Assembly (NCBI GenBank): GCA_002412935.1
Contig: DHWA01000030.1
Coordinates: 1 to 6,009, forward strand
Direction of reading: 5' to 3'
Origin: Patescibacteria group bacterium UBA5194
GTDB lineage: Bacteria; Patescibacteriota; Gracilibacteria; BD1-5; UBA6164
Length of the DNA stretch: 6,009 bases
The position numbers and the translations under genes are program-made. Below, in pieces: positions 5,674 to 6,009 of the stretch; position 1 is the first letter of the stretch, and each line of letters begins with the position of its first letter. Below the pieces are notes generated by a model. The model was not told the origin of the DNA, ran no database searches, and was given only the letters and a program-made list of their open reading frames with translations.

Positions 5674-6009
5674 ATGAGTAATTTGGATGTAAATATTTGA
5701 TCTACAAAAGTAGAAAAAGATAATTTTTATGCTAATGATGAAATGCAAAAAGTTAGAAGTGAAATAGAAAAAAATACTTCATTAAACCTAGAATCATTAT
5801 GAAAAGATTTTGAATCTTGGGTAAATAGTGAGGTTGCTTTGTCAAATATGAGACATCTCATGAAGCCTGATAATAAAAAAATATTGGACGAATTAATTAA
5901 ATTATTGGAAAATAAATATTTATCAGATTTTGATAAGACTATGGCTAAAAATCCAATGTATGTAGTTCAATTTATATTACAAAAAGACCTAATGGAAAAA
6001 AATCTGTGG
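5674..6009 (+). CDS. Protein of unknown function, 5' part (runs off window)
   Basis: The frame is open for 112 codons in code 25 from ATG 5674 to the right edge, with TGA read as Gly at residues 9 and 43. I do not recognise the family. The N-terminus (MSNLDVNIGSTKVEKDNFYA) has no signal peptide or membrane segment. The rest is charged and predicted to be mostly helical (EMQKVRSEIEKN, KKILDELIKLLENKYL, MYVVQFILQKDLMEKN), suggesting a soluble cytoplasmic protein. A promoter just upstream implies it is transcribed on its own or heads an operon. It has no Shine-Dalgarno sequence. Confidence 0.75.

Overview
This A+T-rich window is bacterial and uses a recoded genetic code in which UGA means glycine (translation table 25). 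That code is known from the CPR lineages Absconditabacteria (SR1) and Gracilibacteria (BD1-5). Read with the standard code, every gene here falls apart into short ORFs. Read with UGA=Gly, all of them become long, intact and recognisable. The clearest proof is ArgS, where in-frame TGA codons fall on conserved glycines beside the HIGH motif, in the HI(G)DWG block and after the MSTRK motif. Trp is still written TGG, so this is not the mycoplasma code.

Layout. Positions 1-1594 (minus) hold a large polytopic membrane protein, probably a GT-C type glycosyltransferase, whose 3' end lies outside the window. Positions 1595-1865 are a divergent intergenic region rich in small repeats. Positions 1866-3932 (plus) are argS, arginyl-tRNA synthetase. 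Positions 4002-4784 (plus) are a class I SAM-dependent methyltransferase with resemblance to the Trm9/ALKBH8 group. Positions 5246-4787 (minus) are a hicB-hicA toxin-antitoxin pair, tail to tail with the methyltransferase. Positions 5247-5673 have no intact gene but carry a promoter for hicBA, a strong palindrome, a degraded 3' fragment of a ComF-like phosphoribosyltransferase and a promoter for the next gene. A protein of unknown function starts at 5674 and runs off the right edge.

The most interesting signal is a set of short, locally GC-rich palindromic elements lying inside coding sequence. Two interrupt argS (about 3155-3204 and 3553-3638) and three interrupt the methyltransferase (about 4106-4141, 4207-4262 and 4381-4412). 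All are read through in frame and add peptide blocks at places where the families have loops or linkers. Related hairpins (GTCATTC...GAATCT) also sit between genes at 1784 and 3941. The arrangement recalls the Rickettsia palindromic elements that insert in frame into proteins, here in a genome with only two stop codons. The 86-nt element in argS is itself read through a TGA in its right arm and another in its loop, so its tolerance depends on the recoded UGA.

ArgS and the methyltransferase are co-directional and could share a transcript; no functional link between them is visible beyond a possible shared theme of tRNA. HicBA forms its own overlapping operon and appears to have replaced the front part of the ComF-like gene.
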